From: Acidithiobacillus sulfurivorans
GTDB taxonomy: Bacteria; Pseudomonadota; Gammaproteobacteria; Acidithiobacillales; Acidithiobacillaceae
Direction: 5' to 3'
Length of the DNA stretch: 64,000 bases
Assembly: GCF_018853815.1 (NCBI RefSeq)
Contig: NZ_JAAOMP010000013.1
Location: 1 to 64,000 of the forward strand
Every line of letters starts with the position of its first letter. Within the stretch, counting starts at the first letter, position 1. Of the stretch, positions 35,710-48,480 are shown piece after piece. The notes under the pieces were generated by a model, which saw only the letters and a program-made list of their open reading frames with translations, had not been told where the DNA came from and ran no database searches. The translations under genes were made by a program, and so were the position numbers.

Positions 35710-36261
35710 ATGACCGTCAGCATTATTGCTGGACGTCATCGAGGTCGCCGTCTGTTGACTCCCGCAGATTCAGGCGTTCGCCCTACGCCCGGGGTAGTCC
35801 GTGAACGATTGTTTAACTGGTTGGGCGGGGTGGTTGCAGGCGCGCGGGTTCTGGACCTTTTCGCCGGAAGTGGCGCTTTGGGGCTGGAAGCCTGGTCAAG
35901 AGATGCCAAGGAAGTGGTTTTTGTCGAAAAAAATCCCCGGCATCGTGCCCTGTTACTCCAGAATCTCACGGCTTGCGGGGTTCCGGAAAGCCAGCTTGCA
36001 GGTAAGGATGCGCTGCATTATCTACAGCAGAATGCCGCTTCCTTTGATATAGTGCTTGCTGATCCGCCCTTTGATCAGGGCTGGCCACAGCGTCTGGCGT
36101 CTTGTTTTGCTGCCCGTGCAACGTCGGAAAAACCCTGCTGGCTATACCTGGAAAGCTCGGCTACGGAACAATGGCAGGCCGCAAATATTCCTGCGGGTTG
36201 GCAGACTTATCGCCACGGACATTGTGGTGATGCTTTTTACACGCTGTTTAGCAAGCAGTAG
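35710..36261 (+). CDS. rsmD: 16S rRNA (guanine-966) N2-methyltransferase
   Basis: 183 residues. IIAGRHRGRRLLTPADSGVRPTP opens the gene as in RsmD, followed by the SAM loop LDLFAGSGALGLEA and the catalytic ADPPFD. It methylates G966 in helix 31 of 16S rRNA. It is divergent from ftsY and followed after 6 bases by coaD, a common order. Confidence 0.97.
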   Translation: MTVSIIAGRHRGRRLLTPADSGVRPTPGVVRERLFNWLGGVVAGARVLDLFAGSGALGLEAWSRDAKEVVFVEKNPRHRALLLQNLTACGVPESQLAGKDALHYLQQNAASFDIVLADPPFDQGWPQRLASCFAARATSEKPCWLYLESSATEQWQAANIPAGWQTYRHGHCGDAFYTLFSKQ

Positions 36262-36267
36262 GAGCCC

Positions 36268-36792
36268 ATGAGCACAACATCCCAGCCCCGACGGATTATT
36301 TATCCCGGCACTTTTGATCCAATCACCCATGGACACGAAGACCTGGTCCGTCGTGCTGCCCAGCTTTTTGACGAGGTCGTGGTGGCCATCGCCTCGGAAA
36401 CTCCCAAAAATCCCATATTTCCTCTCGCTGAAAGAGTCGCCCTGGCAACGGAAACCCTCACAGGCATTCCGGGAGTCCGGGTACGCACTTTTTCCGGATT
36501 ATTAATCCATCTTTTGCAGGAAGAAAAAACCCATCTGATTTTGCGCGGATTGCGCGCCATTTCTGATTTTGAGCATGAATTTCAATTGGCTTCCATCAAT
36601 CGCCGTATGGATGCGCAAATTGAGACGCTATTTTTGATGACTTCCGATCAGCATACTTTTCTTTCCTCCAGCCTGGTTAGGGAAATCAGTCGTCTGGGCG
36701 GAGATGTCAGCGCTTTTGTCCATCCTGCTGTAGCCAGCGCCCTGAAAAGACATTTTCGCAACGGAGTGGACCTGAGCCATTCAGAAAAGTAG
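36268..36792 (+). CDS. coaD: Phosphopantetheine adenylyltransferase
   Basis: 174 residues. YPGTFDPITHGHEDLVRRA has the TFDP and T/HxGH nucleotidyltransferase motif, followed by RGLRAISDFEHEFQLA and the SSSLVREIS signature. It makes dephospho-CoA from phosphopantetheine and ATP. It is followed by a ferredoxin gene. Confidence 0.98.
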   Translation: MSTTSQPRRIIYPGTFDPITHGHEDLVRRAAQLFDEVVVAIASETPKNPIFPLAERVALATETLTGIPGVRVRTFSGLLIHLLQEEKTHLILRGLRAISDFEHEFQLASINRRMDAQIETLFLMTSDQHTFLSSSLVREISRLGGDVSAFVHPAVASALKRHFRNGVDLSHSEK

Positions 36793-36820
36793 AATATAGA
36801 ATTGGTCCAAGGAGAAATAA

Positions 36821-39035
<2,215 letters not shown>

Positions 39036-39051
39036 AGGTACTCCCGACAGG

Positions 39052-39864
39052 TCAGTGCTGACAATGGGAACAATAAGTAGTCGCCCGCCCTCCGATGCGC
39101 ATTCCCAGCAAAGCTTTTCCGCAGCGGATACAGGCTTGTCCTTCTCGTCCGTATACCGCCAGAGATAGTCGAAAATATCCATTTCTGCCATCTGGTCGGG
39201 TAAAGTCGCGCAAAGTCGTTCCTCCCTGCTGAATAGCGGCTTCCAGCACGGAACGCACGGCTGCGGCCAGGAGCGTGTAGCGAGCCAGCGAGATGCGTCC
39301 GGCCGGACGACGCGGATCAATGCCTGCGGCAAAAAGGGCCTCGTTGGCGTAAATATTTCCCACACCCACCACTTGATGCGCATCCATCAGAAAGGCTTTT
39401 ACCGGAATCTGGCGCTGACGACTCTGAGCATGGAGATAGGCTCCGGAAAAATCCTCGCCCAGAGGTTCAGGACCAAGGCGAGCAATCAATGGGTGCGCAT
39501 CCGCTTCTTTCAGCCAGCAAAGTACGCCAAAACGGCGGGGATCATGGAAACGCAAACATGTATCCTGAGCAAAAAGCAGATCCACATGATCATGCTTCTC
39601 CACCGGAGTGTCCTGCGGGAGTACCCGCAAGTGTCCACTCATCCCCAAATGAATCAGAATACTGCCGCGTTGCAAATCCAGCAGCAGATATTTGCCGCGC
39701 CGTCTTATTTGCTCCAGTTTCTGACCGGCAAGCTGCGCACTCAAATCCGCATTCACGGCCAGGCGCAAACGTGATTCACGCACAATCGCGCCCTGCAGAT
39801 TTTTTCCCAAAAGATGCGGACTGATTCCCAGGCGGGTTACTTCCACTTCCGGTAATTCAGGCAT
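39052..39864 (-). CDS. mutM: Formamidopyrimidine-DNA glycosylase
   Basis: 270 residues. The catalytic N-terminus PELPEVEV, the H2TH region with QVVGVGNIYANEALF, and the C-terminal zinc finger CIRCGKALLGM with YCSHC are all present. It removes 8-oxoguanine and ring-opened purines. It overlaps prmC by 8 bases. Confidence 0.97.
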   Translation of the reverse strand: MPELPEVEVTRLGISPHLLGKNLQGAIVRESRLRLAVNADLSAQLAGQKLEQIRRRGKYLLLDLQRGSILIHLGMSGHLRVLPQDTPVEKHDHVDLLFAQDTCLRFHDPRRFGVLCWLKEADAHPLIARLGPEPLGEDFSGAYLHAQSRQRQIPVKAFLMDAHQVVGVGNIYANEALFAAGIDPRRPAGRISLARYTLLAAAVRSVLEAAIQQGGTTLRDFTRPDGRNGYFRLSLAVYGREGQACIRCGKALLGMRIGGRATTYCSHCQH

Positions 39865-40717
39865 GATCAGGACTCCTGGCGCTACTTACACGTTCTCTGC
39901 CCGCCAGATCACAGTGCGTCTGTACCTGCTGAAAACCCTGGTCGTGCAGGAGTCTGCACACCGCAGCAGCCTGCTCGCACCCATGCTCCAGCAAAATACG
40001 TCCCCCCGGATGCAAACGCGAACGGGCACCGAAAATAATAGGTTCCAGACATTCCAGACCCGTTGGACCAGCCACCAGCGCAGTCCTGGGCTCATGCTGT
40101 AAGTCCGGCAGATGCGGATCATTACTGGCGAGGTAAGGCGGATTGGAAATAATTTGATCAAAACGCAGGCTAGCATCCAGGGGAGCATACCAATCACCTT
40201 GCAACCACTGGATGTTTTTTAGCCCGATTCGAACCCCATTCAGCCGGGCGACGGCCAAGGCTTCGGGGCTTTGCTCCACCGCAAAAACTCTGGCTTGCGG
40301 CCGCTCCCGGGCCAGCACCAAGGCCAGTGCTCCGGACCCTGTGCCCAGATCAAGCAGTTGCAGGTCATCCTCTGCCTGACTCTCCATAAGCGCCAGACTG
40401 ACCAGCAATTCACTATCGGGACGAGGAATTAATACTGCAGCAGTAACTGCCAGATCCAGTCCATAAAAAGACCATTCACCCAGACAGTAAGCCAGGGGCA
40501 AACCGCTGAGTCGCTGGTCCAGCAGTGTCTGTAATTGCGCTCTTTCAGTGGGAGTCAAAACCTGGTGAGGATTCATCAGAAGTTCCGTGGAACGGAGACC
40601 AAGACCATGTGTCATCAGCCAGCGCGCTTCCTGGGTGGGCTGGTCACTGACTGCCGCCAACTGCGCACCCAGATGGCGCTGCCAGTCCTGAAGACTAATC
40701 AGAAGACTAATCATCAC
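39857..40717 (-). CDS. prmC: Release-factor glutamine methyltransferase PrmC
   Basis: 286 residues (ATG 40717 or 40714). [16 protein letters not shown] is the SAM loop and [11 protein letters not shown] the NPPY motif that holds the Gln. It methylates the GGQ glutamine of the release factors. It lies directly after prfA with an 8-11-base overlap, the usual order. Confidence 0.97.
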   Translation of the reverse strand: MMISLLISLQDWQRHLGAQLAAVSDQPTQEARWLMTHGLGLRSTELLMNPHQVLTPTERAQLQTLLDQRLSGLPLAYCLGEWSFYGLDLAVTAAVLIPRPDSELLVSLALMESQAEDDLQLLDLGTGSGALALVLARERPQARVFAVEQSPEALAVARLNGVRIGLKNIQWLQGDWYAPLDASLRFDQIISNPPYLASNDPHLPDLQHEPRTALVAGPTGLECLEPIIFGARSRLHPGGRILLEHGCEQAAAVCRLLHDQGFQQVQTHCDLAGRERVSSARSPDHA

Positions 40718-41801
40718 CCAGATTTTGCAGCAAATCGGCCTGATATTCCTTGATCAGCGGCGCAATGACGGCATCCAGATCTCCCGCCAGAATAGCTTCC
40801 AGTCGGTACAGGGTCAGATTGATACGATGATCCGTCAGGCGTCCTTGCGGAAAATTATAAGTACGAATGCGTTCGGAGCGATCGCCAGAACCAATCAAAA
40901 GCCGCCGGGTTTGCGCAGCACTGCTCTGCTGCTTTTCCTGCTCCGTTTCCAGCAATCGGGCCTGTAACAAGGCCATCGCCTTGGCGCGGTTTTTGTGCTG
41001 TGAGCGATCTTCCTGACAGGCTACCACCAGACCCGAAGGAATATGGGTAATCCGGATGGCCGAATCGGTCTTGTTAATGTGCTGACCACCGGCGCCACTG
41101 GCTCGAAAGGTATCCACCCGCAAATCCGCAGGATTGATATTGATCTCGCTGACCGTATCCACCTCCGGCAATACCGCCACCGTACAGGCGGAGGTATGGA
41201 TGCGCCCCTGGGCTTCAGTTTCCGGGACGCGCTGAACCCGATGGCCGCCCGATTCAAACTTGAGTCGGGAATAAGCACCGCGCCCACTGATTTCCAGCAC
41301 GGCCTCCTTGTAGCCGCCCCGCTCCGACTCTGATGCCGACAACAACAGCACCGCAAAACCCTGACTCTCGGCATAGCGGGTATACATGCGCACCAGATCA
41401 CCAGCAAATAGGGCAGCTTCTTCTCCCCCGGTCCCCGCACGCACTTCCACGAAAACATTGCGCTCATCATTAGGATCTTTGGGCAACAAGCGTAAGCGCA
41501 AGGACTCTTCCAGATCCTCCAGATCATTATTGGCGCTCGCCAGCTCGTCATGAGCCATTTCCCGCAAATCGGGATCGCGCTCTTCAAGCAGCATTTTTTC
41601 CGCATCGTCATGATCCCGCTGGCGCAGTTCGTGACGGCGCAACAAATCCAGTATGGGGCTGATTTCACCCAACTCTCTGGAAAGACTCTGAAAGCGCTGG
41701 GTATCATTAACCAACTCAGGGCTGGTCAACATCTGGCTCAGCTCTTCAAAGCGAAAGGCCAATTGTTCCAGTTGCCCCTGCAAACGCGGACTGAGGCTCA
41801 T
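40707..41801 (-). CDS. prfA: Peptide chain release factor 1
   Basis: 364 residues. [18 protein letters not shown] contains the catalytic GGQ, and [14 protein letters not shown] holds the P-x-T stop-codon tripeptide (here Pro-Glu-Thr). It releases peptides at UAA and UAG. It overlaps hemA by 4 bases. Confidence 0.98.
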   Translation of the reverse strand: MSLSPRLQGQLEQLAFRFEELSQMLTSPELVNDTQRFQSLSRELGEISPILDLLRRHELRQRDHDDAEKMLLEERDPDLREMAHDELASANNDLEDLEESLRLRLLPKDPNDERNVFVEVRAGTGGEEAALFAGDLVRMYTRYAESQGFAVLLLSASESERGGYKEAVLEISGRGAYSRLKFESGGHRVQRVPETEAQGRIHTSACTVAVLPEVDTVSEININPADLRVDTFRASGAGGQHINKTDSAIRITHIPSGLVVACQEDRSQHKNRAKAMALLQARLLETEQEKQQSSAAQTRRLLIGSGDRSERIRTYNFPQGRLTDHRINLTLYRLEAILAGDLDAVIAPLIKEYQADLLQNLGDD

Positions 41802-43129
41802 CCTTCGGCATCACTGAGATGAAAAAGAATATCCAAAGCCGCGACCAGGCTCTCATTGGTGGCTTCCTGGCAAGGCTGGCGCAAGGTCGCAATGGGATCA
41901 TGCAGCACTTTATTGATCAACGCCTTGGAAAAAGCATCCAGTACCGCGTGCGGGTCCTGGCCCTGATCCAGATAATGCTGAAAACGCCGCACTTCGTCCT
42001 GACGCCGTTCTTCCACGTGATCGCGCAGGCGACGGATAGCTGGCACCACATCCAGACTTTCGCGCCACTGCTGAAATTGGCCCACCTCGTCGGCAATAAT
42101 CAGCTCGGCAGCTGCAGCGGCTTCACGTCGCGCCCGCATTCCCGCCTGGGCAATATCATTCAGATCATCCAGCGTGTACAAATAACACTGCTCAATGCTT
42201 TCCACCTCGGGGGCAATATCCCGGGGTACGGCCAGATCCACCAGCATCAGGTCGCCACGTTCGCGTTGCGCCATGACGGCAGATACCGCCTCACGGCTGA
42301 CTATGGGCTGGGTACTGGCCGTGCAGCTCACCACCACATCGACGTCATGCAGAAGACTGGGGATCATTTCCAGGGCATGGGCATTGCCCGCAAACTTTGC
42401 GGCCAGTTGCTCACCGCGTTCGAGGCTGCGATTGGCCACCGCAAACGTACTTACGCCGTGCTCTCGCAAATGGGTAGCCACCAGTTCTATGGTATCTCCA
42501 GCCCCAATCAGCAATACCGAGCGACCTTCCAGACCACCGAGCAACTGTTTGGCCAGGCTGACTGCTGCATAGGCCACACTCACCGGGGCAGAGCCAATGG
42601 CGGTTTCCGAACGCACCCGTTTTGCAACCCGAAACGTCCAGTGCAGCAGGCGATTCAAGACTGGACCAGCTGCACCGCTGTCGGCAGATGCTTGATAAGC
42701 ATCTTTCACCTGTCCCAAAATCTGGGGTTCACCAATAATCATGGAATCGAGACCGCAGGCCATCCGAAACAGATGGCGGACAGCCTCTGCGTCGTTAGAG
42801 TAATAAATGTGTCCGTCCAGAGAGCGGGGATCAATCTGATGAAAAGCACAGAGCCAGTTCTGCAAGGCCTGACGATTCAGCCCATGACCGCCGTGCACAT
42901 AAATTTCGGTGCGGTTGCAGGTAGAGACAATCAGAGCTTCCTTGGCGAGCCCCTGATCAAGCAGATCGCGATGCGCCACAGCCAGTGATTCCGGAGAAAA
43001 GGCAACCTTTTCCCGAACCGCAATCGGGGCAGTATGATGACTTAGACCAAAGCAGAAAATAGCAGCGACCGTCCCTGCAGAGCGACGATGGAGGGGCTGA
43101 ATTGTCGCTGACCGCGCACAGGATTGCAA
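41798..43129 (-). CDS. hemA: Glutamyl-tRNA reductase
   Basis: Up to 443 residues from TTG 43129; the conserved fold begins about 25 residues later ([21 protein letters not shown]), and no ATG is available there, so the exact start is unsure. STCNRTEIY holds the catalytic Cys; [17 protein letters not shown]-like and [19 protein letters not shown] motifs follow. It begins tetrapyrrole synthesis. It is divergent from the TPR gene and heads the hemA-prfA-prmC run. Confidence 0.96.
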   Translation of the reverse strand: MQSCARSATIQPLHRRSAGTVAAIFCFGLSHHTAPIAVREKVAFSPESLAVAHRDLLDQGLAKEALIVSTCNRTEIYVHGGHGLNRQALQNWLCAFHQIDPRSLDGHIYYSNDAEAVRHLFRMACGLDSMIIGEPQILGQVKDAYQASADSGAAGPVLNRLLHWTFRVAKRVRSETAIGSAPVSVAYAAVSLAKQLLGGLEGRSVLLIGAGDTIELVATHLREHGVSTFAVANRSLERGEQLAAKFAGNAHALEMIPSLLHDVDVVVSCTASTQPIVSREAVSAVMAQRERGDLMLVDLAVPRDIAPEVESIEQCYLYTLDDLNDIAQAGMRARREAAAAAELIIADEVGQFQQWRESLDVVPAIRRLRDHVEERRQDEVRRFQHYLDQGQDPHAVLDAFSKALINKVLHDPIATLRQPCQEATNESLVAALDILFHLSDAEG

Positions 43130-43184
43130 GCCGCAGCGCCAGCAGTTATTGTGCTTGCTGAATGATCAATCCGGAGCAGATGGT

Positions 43185-44846
43185 ATGAGAAGCAAGCTGA
43201 GCGGCATGGTGGCAGGAATACTGCTCAGCCTCATCGCTGGAAACGCTGTGGCTGACACCAACCCTGCCGGGATGACCGGAGAACAGTTGTATTACCTATT
43301 GGTTGCCGAATTTGCGACCTTGCAGCAGGAGCCGAAGCTCGCCATACCGGCATGGGCGGAAGCGGCCAAACTGGCTCCCGAGGCAAATGTTCTGGAGCGC
43401 GCCACCCAGGCTACCGCCCGTTTTGGGGATTTTGATGACGCCCTGACCCTGGCCAGAAAATGGCGGGAACTGGCACCGGATAGCGCCAAGGCCGACCAGT
43501 TTGAGGCAGCACTGCTGCTGACCAAAGGTCAGGAACAACAAGCCATTAGTCTACTCCAGGCAACTCTGGCGCGCTTTCCTGATGATCCCAAAATCACCCT
43601 GCAACTCTCGGAATTACTGATTGCCCACGGCCAAAGTGGCGAAGCAAAGCGACTATTGACCGCTCTGGCCAGCAAAAATCCACATTCTGCCAGTGCTTAC
43701 TATACCTTGGGTCGCATTGATCTGATCGAAAACCAGCCCGATCATGCTATCACCTGGCTGGAAAAAGCCTTGAGCCTGCGACCTGACTGGCAGGAAGCTG
43801 CCATTCAACTGGCAGAAGCCCAGCAAGCCACCCAAGGCCCGACCGTGGCCCTGCACAGCATCCAGTCTTTTACAGCCCGTTATCCAGACGCGACAAAAGC
43901 GCGCCAGTACCTGGCTGCGCTGTACCTGAAAATGGGCGGCACAACCCAGGCCTACCGGCTTTATCAGGGAATGGCGCGGCAGCATCCGGATAATCCTGAA
44001 ATCGCCTTGTCCCTGGGGATCATGGACATTGAACGCCACAACTGGCCTGCAGCCGAAAGTCATCTGCAGCGCGCCCGTGATCTGGCCCCCCAATCTCCCG
44101 CACCCATATATTATTTGGGCCGACTGTATGAAGCCCAGGGCCACTGGGCGGAATCCCTGCAATGGTATCAACGCATTCACTCTGGTCCCCTGTCTGCAGA
44201 AGTGGCACTTCACAGTGCGCGCGTGGAGTATCAGCTGGGTGACCATAAAAAAGCCCTGGCCCGCCTGCAAGCCCTGGCGACTGCCCACCCCAAAGAGGCG
44301 CAGATTCCCCTTCTCCAGGCAGATTTATTACAAAGCAGCGGCCACCTGCAGCAAGCCCTGCAAATACTTCAGCAAGCTCTCGAAGGTCTTCCTGAAAATG
44401 CGGAACTCTGGTACGCCCAAGGTGCCGTCCAGGAACAACTCCATGATTTTCCCGCCATGGAGAAATCCATGCATCAGGTCATTCAGCTCGCCCCTGATAA
44501 TGCCCAGGCTTACAATTTTCTGGGCTACAGCCTTGTGGAAAGAAATCAGAACCTCCCCGAAGCCAGCACGCTTTTACACAAAGCCATTGAACTTGAACCC
44601 GAAAATCCGGAAATTCTGGACAGTATCGGCTGGCTCCATCATCGTCAGGGCGACAACCAGAAAGCTTTGGAATACCTGCAAAAAGCCCACCAGGCCCTTC
44701 CGGATGATCCCGAACTCAGCACGCATCTGGGACGTATCCTCTGGGCTCTGGGTAAATATCAGGAAGCCCGTAACGTCTGGCAACAGGCACTGGATAAAAA
44801 TCCCAACGACATCCCTCTCCGCCAGGAACTGACCCGCCAGCCATGA
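43185..44846 (+). CDS. Exported TPR-repeat protein
   Basis: 553 residues from ATG 43185 (GGAGC upstream). A signal peptide (GMVAGILLSLIAGNAVA) is followed by about a dozen tetratricopeptide units, clear examples being SAYYTLGRIDLIENQPDHAI, PIYYLGRLYEAQGHWAESL and ILDSIGWLHHRQGDNQKAL. The last, with GYSLVERN in front, is the pattern of TPR proteins placed upstream of lolB in proteobacteria. It probably scaffolds a periplasmic envelope complex. It overlaps lolB by 4 bases. Confidence 0.88.
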   Translation: MRSKLSGMVAGILLSLIAGNAVADTNPAGMTGEQLYYLLVAEFATLQQEPKLAIPAWAEAAKLAPEANVLERATQATARFGDFDDALTLARKWRELAPDSAKADQFEAALLLTKGQEQQAISLLQATLARFPDDPKITLQLSELLIAHGQSGEAKRLLTALASKNPHSASAYYTLGRIDLIENQPDHAITWLEKALSLRPDWQEAAIQLAEAQQATQGPTVALHSIQSFTARYPDATKARQYLAALYLKMGGTTQAYRLYQGMARQHPDNPEIALSLGIMDIERHNWPAAESHLQRARDLAPQSPAPIYYLGRLYEAQGHWAESLQWYQRIHSGPLSAEVALHSARVEYQLGDHKKALARLQALATAHPKEAQIPLLQADLLQSSGHLQQALQILQQALEGLPENAELWYAQGAVQEQLHDFPAMEKSMHQVIQLAPDNAQAYNFLGYSLVERNQNLPEASTLLHKAIELEPENPEILDSIGWLHHRQGDNQKALEYLQKAHQALPDDPELSTHLGRILWALGKYQEARNVWQQALDKNPNDIPLRQELTRQP

Positions 44847-45493
44847 GACTTTCTTTCCCCACAACTTTTCCCTTTACGGTGCTGAACCGGCCTCTGCAAC
44901 TCGGTGCCGGGGCACTGCTTGCGTTGACGCTCTCGGCCTGCGCGACGATGACTCCCGTGCACCCCAACGCGTCCAGCGTTCTCCCCACGGCGGAACGCAA
45001 TCAGGTGATTTCCAGCCTGAAATACTGGCGTGCCAGTGGCGAAGCCGTCCTCAGCACACCCAAACAGAATGAAAACTTTGGCTTTCGCTGGGAACAGTCG
45101 CCCCAGCTGCAGGAACTTTCCATTTATGACCCTCTGGGCAGAACCGTGGCACGCATCACGGTAGAGGCTTCCGGCGCTCATCTGGAAACCATTAGCGGAG
45201 AACATCGGCAAGCTCGCAATCTGTCCACGCTACTGAGCATGGTCCTGCATGTCGAACTACCGGCTGCGGAGCTGCCGGACTGGATGCTCGGCTTGCGCGG
45301 CAACACCAGCACCATCAGCAACAACGCTTCAGGATTGCCGAACATTCTCCGCAGTGGCCCCTGGCAGGTCCATTATTTGCAATACACCCCCGTCGGCGGA
45401 CTGACCATGCCCAAATTATTACAGGCAAATGGTCCGGATGGCATTGCCCTGCGTATGGCCATTACTCAGTGGCAAATGGGTCAGGCAAAGTAA
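44843..45493 (+). CDS. lolB: Outer-membrane lipoprotein receptor LolB
   Basis: 216 residues. The lipobox LTLSAC puts the lipidated Cys near residue 33, and the mature half-barrel has ASGEAVLSTPKQNENFGFRW and LPDWMLGLRGN, typical of LolB. It accepts lipoproteins from LolA and inserts them in the outer membrane. It lies between the TPR gene and ispE, a standard order. Confidence 0.92.
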   Translation: MRLSFPTTFPFTVLNRPLQLGAGALLALTLSACATMTPVHPNASSVLPTAERNQVISSLKYWRASGEAVLSTPKQNENFGFRWEQSPQLQELSIYDPLGRTVARITVEASGAHLETISGEHRQARNLSTLLSMVLHVELPAAELPDWMLGLRGNTSTISNNASGLPNILRSGPWQVHYLQYTPVGGLTMPKLLQANGPDGIALRMAITQWQMGQAK

Positions 45494-45495
45494 AC

Positions 45496-46338
45496 ATGCG
45501 TATTTCCTACCCTGCTCCGGCAAAACTGAACCTGATGCTCCGGGTCGTCGGACAACGGCCCGACGGCTACCATGAACTGCAGACCGTGTTTCAATTTATT
45601 GATTTTGCTGATCAGCTACAATTCAGTTCGCGACCCGCAGGTCAGTTCTCCCGAAGTGGCGGAGCCGCAACAGTAGCTGAGACAGATGATCTCACCATCC
45701 GTGCCGCGCGCCTGCTGATGGAAAGTGCCGGCATCCAGGAAGGCGTCCATATTCACATCGACAAGGTTCTGCCGCTGGGCGGCGGGATTGGCGGAGGCTC
45801 CTCGGATGCCGCCAGCACTCTGATCGTTCTCAACCGTCTCTGGCGAACCGGCTTTACCCGCCAGGAGCTGATGGCGCTCGGCACCCAACTGGGTGCGGAT
45901 GTTCCTGTGTTCATTTTTGGACAGAGCGCCTGGGCAGAAGGGATCGGTGAACAGCTATCCGCCCTGGATGAGGTTCCCGAATCCCATTATGTACTCGTAC
46001 ATCCCGGCATTGCTGTCAGTACCCGGGAAATTTTTACCGCTCCAGAATTGACACGACAGCACCCGCCCAGCACAATAGGCGCGTTTCTCGGCGGGGTCAT
46101 GGAAAACACCCTGCAAAGCACAGTATGTGCACGCTATCCAGAGGTCGAATCCGCTATCCAATGGCTGAAAAGTCATGGCTTGCGCGATGTTCGTTTAACG
46201 GGGAGCGGAGCCTGTGTTTTTGGGGTTGCGGAAGATGCAAGTAGCGCCCGGATCATCGCTGGACAAGTACCGGTGCCATGGCGATCCTGGGCAGTCAAAG
46301 GATGTAATCGGCATCCCCTATTTGACCCTGCCGAGTAA
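45496..46338 (+). CDS. ispE: 4-diphosphocytidyl-2-C-methyl-D-erythritol kinase
   Basis: 280 residues from ATG 45496, two bases after the lolB stop. PAPAKLNLMLRVVGQRPDGYHEL opens the gene as usual and PLGGGIGGGSSDAAST is the GHMP kinase ATP loop. It works in the MEP isoprenoid pathway. It is followed by tRNA-Gln and prs. Confidence 0.97.
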   Translation: MRISYPAPAKLNLMLRVVGQRPDGYHELQTVFQFIDFADQLQFSSRPAGQFSRSGGAATVAETDDLTIRAARLLMESAGIQEGVHIHIDKVLPLGGGIGGGSSDAASTLIVLNRLWRTGFTRQELMALGTQLGADVPVFIFGQSAWAEGIGEQLSALDEVPESHYVLVHPGIAVSTREIFTAPELTRQHPPSTIGAFLGGVMENTLQSTVCARYPEVESAIQWLKSHGLRDVRLTGSGACVFGVAEDASSARIIAGQVPVPWRSWAVKGCNRHPLFDPAE

Positions 46339-46346
46339 TGAGTTAT

Positions 46347-46421
46347 TGGGGCGTAGCCAAGCGGTAAGGCACCGGATTTTGATTCCGGCATTCCCAGGTT
46401 CGATCCCTGGCGCCCCAGCCA
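46347..46421 (+). tRNA. tRNA-Gln (TTG)
   Basis: Complete cloverleaf: TGGGGCG acceptor, anticodon stem CCGGA/TCCGG with loop TTTTGAT (anticodon TTG), GGTTCGATCC T-arm and encoded CCA. The ispE-tRNA-Gln-prs order is common in proteobacteria. With the CTG tRNA at 26.8 kb both glutamine codons are covered. Confidence 0.97.
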
Positions 46422-46469
46422 AATTGTCCTCGGACTGTTTTGCCACCTGCACAGAGAGAATGACATCAC

Positions 46470-47417
46470 ATGGCCCACGGCAATCTTATGGTGTTCAGTG
46501 GAAACGCCAATCCTGTTCTTGCTGCGCAAGTAGCCCGTTTTCTGCAAATCCCCCTTGGACGCGCCGAAGTCAGTTCTTTCAGTGACGGCGAAGTATTTGT
46601 CGAAATTCTCGAAAACGTCCGGGGGCGCGATGTCTTTGTCCTCCAGCCCACCTGCGCACCTACCAATGATCATCTCATGGAATTACTGACCATGATTGAC
46701 GCCCTGAAACGCGCCTCGGCCAACCGGATTACCGCTGCCATGCCTTATTTTGGTTATGCGCGCCAAGACCGGAAATCCCGCTCGCGCACGGCCATTACGG
46801 CCAAGCTGGTGGCGGACCTCATCACCAGCGCCGGGGCCAATCGGGTTTTGACCATGGATCTGCATGCCGATCAGATTCAGGGATTTTTTGATGTTCCTGT
46901 GGATAATATTTACGCCTCCCCCATTTTACTGGGTGACATCTGGCGAAAAAGCTACCCGGAACTCATTGTGGTTTCTCCTGACGTAGGGGGTGTAGTCCGT
47001 GCCCGCGCCATTGCCAAACGGCTGGAAGTGGATCTGGCCATCATCGACAAACGCCGTCCTCGCCCCAATGAATCCGTGGTCATGAACATTATTGGTGACG
47101 TCGAAGGACGGACCTGCGTATTGGTAGATGATATGGTGGATACCGCCAATACCCTTTGCGAGGCAGCGCATGCCCTCAAAGCCCAGGGGGCGGTCAAGGT
47201 CTGCGCCTATTGTACTCACCCAGTCCTCTCCGGGCCAGCCATGGAACGGATAGCGCGCTCCGAACTGGATGAACTGGTAGTTACGGACACCATTCCGCTC
47301 AGCAAAGAAGCGCAGAATAGCCCGAAAATTCGCGTACTGTCGGTCGCCGAACTCATGGCCGAAACCATTCGTCGCATTGCTGAAGAAGACTCGGTCAGCT
47401 CATTATTCATGGATTAA
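46470..47417 (+). CDS. prs: Ribose-phosphate pyrophosphokinase
   Basis: 315 residues. Conserved [27 protein letters not shown] loop, [25 protein letters not shown] and the PRPP-binding [12 protein letters not shown]. It makes PRPP from ribose 5-phosphate for purine, pyrimidine, His and NAD synthesis. Confidence 0.98.
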   Translation: MAHGNLMVFSGNANPVLAAQVARFLQIPLGRAEVSSFSDGEVFVEILENVRGRDVFVLQPTCAPTNDHLMELLTMIDALKRASANRITAAMPYFGYARQDRKSRSRTAITAKLVADLITSAGANRVLTMDLHADQIQGFFDVPVDNIYASPILLGDIWRKSYPELIVVSPDVGGVVRARAIAKRLEVDLAIIDKRRPRPNESVVMNIIGDVEGRTCVLVDDMVDTANTLCEAAHALKAQGAVKVCAYCTHPVLSGPAMERIARSELDELVVTDTIPLSKEAQNSPKIRVLSVAELMAETIRRIAEEDSVSSLFMD

Positions 47418-47486
47418 TCGGATTAATTCCTGCCTGTCGCCTTGCGGCCAAACTTTGCCCGTTGTATCATGCGCTCTCTTCAATAT

Positions 47487-47563
47487 GGTGGCTGTAGCTC
47501 AGTCGGTAGAGTCCCGGATTGTGATTCCGGTTGTCGCGGGTTCGAGCCCCGTCAGCCACCCCA
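47487..47563 (+). tRNA. tRNA-His (GTG)
   Basis: Begins with the extra G-1 opposite C73 that marks tRNA-His, then GTGGCTG acceptor, anticodon stem CCGGA/TCCGG with loop TTGTGAT (anticodon GTG), GGTTCGAGCCC T-arm and encoded CCA. The accessory island starts directly downstream. Confidence 0.97.
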
Positions 47564-47574
47564 AATAAAACAAA

Positions 47575-47604
47575 CACTTAGCGATATTTGCTAGGTGCTT
47601 TTTT
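47575..47604 (+). terminator. Terminator after tRNA-His
   Basis: CACTTAGC and GCTAGGTG form an 8-bp stem (one G-T pair) with a 7-base loop, then six T. Confidence 0.8.
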
Positions 47605-47656
47605 GCGTCTCATTGCCTTTTTGCCCAAATGACGTTATATATGCGCAAGGAACCGT

Positions 47657-48019
47657 TCATTTACATCGTGAGATACCCGCCAATGCAATGGGGCGGCGAA
47701 TGCCTGGACTGCAGCGGCGTCGAATCTGGAAACATTGGTTACGCGCTATTGGCAGGAAACCATAGAGAAGCAAGGGTCGCAAGTCGAAACGACCTGCCCA
47801 AGTCCAGACATCGCCGAAGAGCTTCATGTGGAGCCGACGGATAAAGGCGTCATCGAAGATATCGACACGATGTTGCCTCGTGACCCAGGCGAGCCCCTGC
47901 TCGATGTTTGCCTGCTCCAGTTCGTCCAGCTCGGAGCGTGTGCTGATGTGTTCGTATCTGAGGCCTTGCCGCTCATCGGGGTCGAGCGGTGTCGTGCCTT
48001 CCGGCCCCACGAAAATCAT
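47657..48019 (-). pseudogene. Fic-family 'mobile mystery protein B', truncated
   Basis: The first ~77 residues match the Fic-fold mobile mystery protein B: MIFVGPEGTTPLDPDE, then RRLHMKLFGDVWTWAGRF. The following ~43 residues do not match any frame of the family, and the catalytic HPFxxGNGR motif is absent, so the AMP-transferase site is lost. The ATG overlaps the stop of the upstream HTH gene (ATGA), as in intact pairs. The break lies near 47790, close to tRNA-His, probably the end of a mobile segment. Confidence 0.7.
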
Positions 48020-48480
48020 TCGTTCTCCCAGAAGCCGGAAGGCATGTCACGAACAAGCTCATCGGCGAGATCTTCGATCCGCTGTTTGGTCTGTTCATTG
48101 GAAAGTGACTGGCTTTCGAGGGCCATATGCGCGCTCGCACGCCGCACAAGTGCTTCGGCCTTCTGCCTTGCCTGGGCGCGGATGACATCGTCAACGCTGC
48201 CTTTGGGTACGAGCGCGTAGACGAACTCGGCATTCATGGCCTTGGCTATTTTGTGCATCTGGGCGATGGTGATCGCGCCGGCGCGTTCGTTGCCTTCCGC
48301 CTGATAGATCGCGTTGCGGCTAACGCCCATGCGGGCGGCGACCTGAGCGCCGGACATGCCAAGTGCATGACGCAACAGAGTTAGCCACCCGCCTTTCGGT
48401 TGGTAAAGATTACGAAGCTGCTCCGATGTGCGATCCACTATTCGTACGTACTGCTTTCTGGCCGTATTCCTAACATCCAT
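48016..48480 (-). CDS. XRE-type regulator, 'mobile mystery protein A'
   Basis: 154 residues from ATG 48480. The MDVRNTARKQYVRIVDR opening, then GGWLTLLRHALGMSGAQVAARMGVSRNAIYQAE, the helix-turn-helix, and MNAEFVYALVPKGS are typical of the family. In intact loci it pairs with a Fic protein and is thought to be its regulator or antitoxin. Here the Fic gene is truncated. The start has a weak Shine-Dalgarno. Confidence 0.85.
   Translation of the reverse strand: MDVRNTARKQYVRIVDRTSEQLRNLYQPKGGWLTLLRHALGMSGAQVAARMGVSRNAIYQAEGNERAGAITIAQMHKIAKAMNAEFVYALVPKGSVDDVIRAQARQKAEALVRRASAHMALESQSLSNEQTKQRIEDLADELVRDMPSGFWENE

Noticed and set aside
41819-42988. Long plus-strand frame (389 codons) over hemA
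   Set aside because: Antisense shadow of a well-conserved gene.
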